This document shows positions 60,545-64,000 of a DNA stretch of 64,000 nt, one piece after another. Both the position numbers and the translations under genes were made by a program. The notes beneath the pieces are model-generated. The model made no database searches. It was not told the origin of the DNA and saw nothing but the letters and a program-made list of their open reading frames with translations. The DNA is taken from contig JAAVFD010000012.1 in NCBI GenBank assembly GCA_014800945.1, positions 68,604 through 132,603 of the forward strand, in the 5' to 3' direction. Positions within the stretch are counted from its first letter, which is position 1, and each line of letters starts with the position of its first letter. The stretch is from Barnesiella sp. (GTDB lineage Bacteria > Bacteroidota > Bacteroidia > Bacteroidales > Muribaculaceae).

Positions 60545-61780
60545 ATGACATCTCTCCGTATAGCTCTGCGATACCTTTTTTCACGCAAGAGGCATAATGC
60601 GGTTAATGTGATTTCATGGATTTCTGTTGCGGGAGTGGCGGTTGCCACTGCCGCAATTGTTTGTGTACTGTCGGTATTCAACGGCTTCTCAAAGCTCGCA
60701 TTCTCTCGCCTGAGTGAAGTTGACCCCGACATAAAGATTGTGCCGGCTTCAGGCAAAATATTCGATTCTTCCGACTCGCTCGCATCTCAGCTGGCTACTT
60801 TGCCTGAATTTGAGTCAGCACAGCCTGTCATTGAGGAGAAGGCTCTCGCCATTTATGGCGGCAGGCAGATGCCGGTAACTATCAAGGGGGTTGCGGACAA
60901 CTATGCTGCGGTGTCTGACATAGCCGGCACTATAATTGATGGCGAATGGCTATCGACAACAGGTGATTATCCCTGCGCCACACTGAGCGTTGGAGTGGCA
61001 CTGAGCCTGAATGCCCGTCCGGGCTACTATGATTTGCTCCGCTTGTACGCGCCCCGTAGAATAGGGCGTGTAAACACCGCTAATCCTATGAACGCCTTCC
61101 GCAGCGACTCGCTCATTGTAAGTGCCGTATATGAGATTGACCAGAGCGAATACGATGCCGACAAAGTGATTGTGCCTCTTGCATCGGCAAGAAAACTGCT
61201 TGATTACACCGATGAGGCAACGGCGATAGAACTAAAACTCGCTCCGGGTGTCACAACCAGGCAGGGTATGGATGCAGCAGGTGATATAGTCGGAGAATCC
61301 GGCATAGTGATGAACCGCCTCATGCAGCAGGCAGAGTCCTTCAGAATGATTTCTGTTGAGAAATGGATTACTTTCCTTATGCTCGCTTTCATACTCGTCA
61401 TAGCATCATTCAACGTGCTCTCGATTATGTCAATGCTAATAATTGAAAAGAAGGATAATATAGCCACACTGATGGCTCTCGGAGCAACCCCGGCAATGAT
61501 AAGGCGCATATTTATGCTTGAGGGCTGGCTTATATCGCTGCTCGGAGGAGCGGTAGGACTCATTCTCGGTATAGCTCTATGCTTTATCCAGCAGCATTGG
61601 GGGCTGATAAAACTCGGTGGAGACCCGTCGCAGCTGAGCGTATCGGTATATCCGGTGCAGCTGCAATTCGGCGACCTTGTGGCAGTTGCACTCATTGTTA
61701 CCGCAACGGGACTTCTTATCGGTCTTATTGCCGGAGGAATGTCCAAGCCTCGCAAGGAGATGCTGAGAAACGAAGATTGA
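60545..61780 (+). CDS. FtsX-like ABC transporter permease (LolC/LolE type)
   Basis: Inner-membrane permease of 411 residues with the four-helix MacB/FtsX arrangement. The N-terminal YLFSRKRHNAVNVISWISVAGVAVATAAIVC (split at WIS) is the LolC/E pattern. A large periplasmic domain follows (about 45-260), then three C-terminal helices with ISVEKWITFLMLAFI and LMALGATPAMIRRIF. It probably helps release lipoproteins from the inner membrane. No ATPase partner is adjacent. It follows rbfA closely, an order common in Bacteroidetes. Confidence 0.9.
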   Translation: MTSLRIALRYLFSRKRHNAVNVISWISVAGVAVATAAIVCVLSVFNGFSKLAFSRLSEVDPDIKIVPASGKIFDSSDSLASQLATLPEFESAQPVIEEKALAIYGGRQMPVTIKGVADNYAAVSDIAGTIIDGEWLSTTGDYPCATLSVGVALSLNARPGYYDLLRLYAPRRIGRVNTANPMNAFRSDSLIVSAVYEIDQSEYDADKVIVPLASARKLLDYTDEATAIELKLAPGVTTRQGMDAAGDIVGESGIVMNRLMQQAESFRMISVEKWITFLMLAFILVIASFNVLSIMSMLIIEKKDNIATLMALGATPAMIRRIFMLEGWLISLLGGAVGLILGIALCFIQQHWGLIKLGGDPSQLSVSVYPVQLQFGDLVAVALIVTATGLLIGLIAGGMSKPRKEMLRNED

Positions 61781-61809
61781 TGCTAAAAACCTTTTTACAT
61801 TCAAATATT

Positions 61810-62370
61810 ATGACTGAAAAGGAAAAAATGCTTGCAGGAATGCTTTACGACGCCAATTATGATTCCGCGCTTATTGCCGAGCGCCTTGAATGCAAGGAAC
61901 TTTGCCGTGACTATAATGACATACGCCCTAAAAATATCGAGGCACGCGAAGCCTTGCTGCGGAAAATCATAGGTGAGGTAAAAGGGAACATCCTCATTGA
62001 GCAACCGTTTTATTGCGACTATGGCTACAATATCTCTGTGGGAGATAATTTCTATGCCAATTTCAACCTTGTGATTCTTGATGAGGCAAAAGTGTCATTC
62101 GGTGACAATGTATTTATTGCCCCAAACTGTGGTTTCTACACCGCCGGGCATCCTCTTGACGCTACTTCAAGAAACCGTGGACTCGAGTATGCCCTCCCTA
62201 TAACAGTTGGAAACAATGTGTGGATTGGAGCAGGAGTATCGGTACTTCCGGGGGTGACGATAGGCGACAATTGCGTTATCGGTGCCGGAAGTGTGGTGGT
62301 CAAATCTATACCGCCGTTCAGCATGGCTGTAGGCAACCCTTGCAAGGTGGTTAAAACCATTCCGGATTAA
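61810..62370 (+). CDS. Sugar O-acetyltransferase (maltose/galactoside acetyltransferase family)
   Basis: Left-handed beta-helix acetyltransferase of 186 residues. It begins MTEKEKMLAGMLYDANYD, the Mac N-terminal domain, followed by hexapeptide repeats (VSVLPGVTIGDNCVIGAGSVV). The catalytic His lies in the CGFYTAGHPLDA segment. It acetylates small sugars using acetyl-CoA. ATG 61810 is chosen because the domain starts there; the frame is open further upstream but overlaps the permease gene. Confidence 0.93.
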   Translation: MTEKEKMLAGMLYDANYDSALIAERLECKELCRDYNDIRPKNIEAREALLRKIIGEVKGNILIEQPFYCDYGYNISVGDNFYANFNLVILDEAKVSFGDNVFIAPNCGFYTAGHPLDATSRNRGLEYALPITVGNNVWIGAGVSVLPGVTIGDNCVIGAGSVVVKSIPPFSMAVGNPCKVVKTIPD

Positions 62371-62425
62371 TGCCTGATTAAGGACTTTTAATTTTATTGA
62401 TGAGTGTTATTTGAGAAAAAGGGCG

Positions 62426-62433
62426 TATCTTTG
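62426..62433 (+). promoter_or_regulatory. -7 promoter element of greA
   Basis: TATCTTTG, an exact TAnnTTTG match about 133 nt upstream of the greA ATG. It implies a long leader containing a small TCTCA / TGAGA inverted repeat around 62490-62512. Confidence 0.55.
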
Positions 62434-62566
62434 CACCGGACAAAGAGATAATGTCCACAATAATTTTATTGCAGATAAGAGCTCGGGGTCTCACTCATAT
62501 TTGAGAGAGATTCTTTCTTTTATTCTGCTGTAAAAAACACATTAACACCATAAAATCATATTGACT

Positions 62567-63037
62567 ATGGCTATAACTTACATGACCAAAGATGGTTACA
62601 AGAAAAAAATGGAAGAAATCGCTTACCTCGAATCGGTAGAGCGCCCCAAAATATCGCGTGCAATCGGTGAGGCAAGGGACAAAGGTGACCTCTCTGAAAA
62701 TTCTGAATATGATGCGGCTAAGGAAGCGCAGGGTATGCTTGAAATGAAGATTGCCCAGCTGAAGGATCTGGTGGCTAACGCACGCATCATTGATGACAGC
62801 ACCCTGAACAACGAAGAGGTTCAGATTCTTAACAAGGTAAAGATTAAGAATGTGTCAAACGGCATGAATATGGAATATACCATAGTTGCCGACAGCGAGG
62901 CAGACCTTAAAGAGAAGAAAATCGGTTCAAGCACACCTATTGCACAGGGACTTCTCGGACACAAACTCGGAGAGATTGTTGAAATCAAGGTGCCTGCCGG
63001 ACTTATGAAGTTTGAAATCGTTGAAATCAGTTTCTGA
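62567..63037 (+). CDS. greA: Transcription elongation factor GreA
   Basis: Factor of 156 residues that reactivates backtracked RNA polymerase by stimulating transcript cleavage. The N-terminal coiled coil has the tip acidic residues in ARDKGDLSENSEYDAAKEAQ; the C-terminal FKBP-like domain ends VEIKVPAGLMKFEIVEISF. ATG 62567 gives the normal MAITYMTKDGYKKK start; a TTG two codons upstream is unlikely. The HIT gene follows 2 nt after its stop. Confidence 0.96.
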   Translation: MAITYMTKDGYKKKMEEIAYLESVERPKISRAIGEARDKGDLSENSEYDAAKEAQGMLEMKIAQLKDLVANARIIDDSTLNNEEVQILNKVKIKNVSNGMNMEYTIVADSEADLKEKKIGSSTPIAQGLLGHKLGEIVEIKVPAGLMKFEIVEISF

Positions 63038-63039
63038 TT

Positions 63040-63444
63040 ATGGCTTCAATATTTACCAGAATCATAAATGGCGAGATTCCCTGCTACAAAATTGCAGAAG
63101 ACGAGAATCATTTTGCCTTTCTTGATATAAATCCGGTTGCTCCGGGACACACCCTTGTGGTGCCTAAGCATGAAGTGAGCTACATATTCGACCTCAGCGA
63201 GGATGAATATGTGGCTCTCGAGCTTTTTGCCCGTAAGGTTGCCAAGGGATTGCAGCAGGCTGTTCCCTGCACAAGAATAGCTGAGGCGGTTATCGGTCTT
63301 GAAGTGCCCCACACTCACATTCATCTGGTGCCGATAAAGAGTGAGGGTGACATGAATTTTTCGCACAAACTGAAGATTCCGGCTGAGGAAATGCAGGCTC
63401 TTGCAACAAAAATCAGTGCCGCAGTTGAGCAATACCTTAAATAA
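63040..63444 (+). CDS. HIT family protein (Hint-like nucleotide hydrolase)
   Basis: Protein of 134 residues of the histidine-triad family, which hydrolyses purine nucleoside phosphoramidates and related adenylates. The N-terminal IFTRIINGEIPCYKIAEDE and the catalytic triad HTHIHLVPI near 103-111 are intact. It is coupled to greA with a 2-nt gap, a frequent pair in Bacteroidetes. Confidence 0.94.
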   Translation: MASIFTRIINGEIPCYKIAEDENHFAFLDINPVAPGHTLVVPKHEVSYIFDLSEDEYVALELFARKVAKGLQQAVPCTRIAEAVIGLEVPHTHIHLVPIKSEGDMNFSHKLKIPAEEMQALATKISAAVEQYLK

Positions 63445-63470
63445 TTAGAACATTAACTAAATCATATATC

Positions 63471-64000
63471 ATGAAAAATATAATCAGAATATTCCTTATT
63501 CCGGTAATCGCTATTTGTGTGATAGTGGGATGTGCCGGCAAGAGAGACAATGCAGAAAAACCGCGCGAATTTGTAAAGGTGCGCGATGGTGAGTTTTATA
63601 TCGGTGACTCGCTGTACAGATTTGTGGGAGCAAACTTCTGGTACGGAGCTCTGCTTGCATCAGAAAAGTATGGCGACCGTGAGCGTCTTGCCAAGGAACT
63701 TGACTACCTGAAGGAAATCGGTATCACAAACCTGAGAGTGCTTGTAGGCGGCGATGGAGCTCCGGGAGAAGCACGCATCGAGCCGGTGCTTCAAACAGCC
63801 CCGGGTGTGTATAACGACACTCTTCTTCAAGGTCTCGACTACTTCCTTGCCGAGCTTGAAAAGCGCGACATGAACGCTGTGCTCTATCTCAACAATGCAT
63901 GGGAATGGAGCGGCGGCTACGGAACATATCTTGAATGGACAGGCCACGGTCCCTGCCCGCTTCCCAAGTACGGCTACGACGAGTATGTTGATTTCGTGAG
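63471..64000 (+). CDS. GH5-type beta-mannanase-like lipoprotein (partial, cut by window end)
   Basis: The frame opens at ATG 63471 and runs to the window edge (176 codons seen). A lipoprotein signal ends CVIVGC (Cys near 21). The mature part starts FVKVRDGEFYIGDSLYRFVGANFWYG, and after LKEIGITNLRVLVGGDG comes YLNNAWEWSGGYGTYLEW, which is characteristic of GH5 subfamily 7 mannanases. It is likely a surface-exposed enzyme for mannan breakdown. The catalytic glutamates would lie further downstream and cannot be checked here. Confidence 0.82.
   Translation, partial: MKNIIRIFLIPVIAICVIVGCAGKRDNAEKPREFVKVRDGEFYIGDSLYRFVGANFWYGALLASEKYGDRERLAKELDYLKEIGITNLRVLVGGDGAPGEARIEPVLQTAPGVYNDTLLQGLDYFLAELEKRDMNAVLYLNNAWEWSGGYGTYLEWTGHGPCPLPKYGYDEYVDFV

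Noticed and set aside
61579-61809. 77-codon N-terminal extension of the sugar O-acetyltransferase
   Set aside because: It is antisense-like noise inside the permease gene; the Mac domain starts at the ATG at 61810.

Overview
The window is chromosomal DNA from a member of the Bacteroidales. Supporting evidence: gene starts are preceded by the Bacteroidetes sigma-ABfr -7 motif TAnnTTTG rather than a sigma70 -10 box; Shine-Dalgarno sites are weak; gldE, gldD, a GumC/SLBB exopolysaccharide export pair, carboxynorspermidine synthase, a Bacteroides-type SerA and a very large secreted protein with a type IX-like C-terminal tail are all present. A frc-oxc oxalate cassette in this background suggests Muribaculaceae (S24-7), but the family assignment is inference.

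Layout. 1-2.7 kb: an MBOAT acyltransferase convergent with hflX. 2.8-3.75 kb: an IS200/IS605-type tyrosine transposase between two direct copies of a 205-bp GC-rich repeat. 3.85-9.85 kb: a 1997-residue secreted protein with its own terminator, promoter and a structured leader. 10.0-10.6 kb: a gene-free block of nested direct and inverted repeats. 10.6-16.6 kb (minus strand): WecA/MraY-like phosphosugar transferase, SLBB outer-membrane exporter, Wzz/GumC chain-length protein, glucosaminidase and queF. 17-29.9 kb: asnA, DUF4301, a GNAT acetyltransferase, a shortened ORF6N gene, a Lys/Gly-rich exported protein, serC-serA, a DUF486 membrane protein, gldE-gldD-phosphopantetheinyl transferase, an S24 repressor with a TPR protein, and carboxynorspermidine synthase.

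30.2-45.1 kb is the division and cell-wall cluster in order rsmH, ftsL, ftsI, murE, mraY, murD, ftsW, murG, murC, ftsQ, ftsA, ftsZ, closed by a perfect two-way terminator. 45.2-47.9 kb (minus) is an AraC regulator followed by a short DXS-like thiamine-diphosphate enzyme. 48.1-52.0 kb holds a YbhN-type membrane protein, a small membrane protein, pfkA and an RsmF-type rRNA methyltransferase. 52.2-56.4 kb is the most striking accessory function: formyl-CoA:oxalate CoA-transferase, oxalyl-CoA decarboxylase and an AEC carrier, which together look like a complete oxalate-to-formate pathway. 56.5-64 kb carries envelope and housekeeping genes (Wzi, LptE, SecG, RbfA, LolC/E-like permease, sugar O-acetyltransferase, GreA, HIT protein) and the start of a GH5-type mannanase lipoprotein cut by the window edge.

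No rRNA, tRNA, CRISPR array or prophage was recognised. Most of the window is ordinary core genome. The parts worth a second look are the oxalate cassette, the transposase-flanking repeats, the nested repeats at 10.2-10.6 kb, the DXS-like paralogue, the lysine-type SerA, the in-frame duplication in MurG, and the ORF6N gene whose start lies in a hairpin loop.
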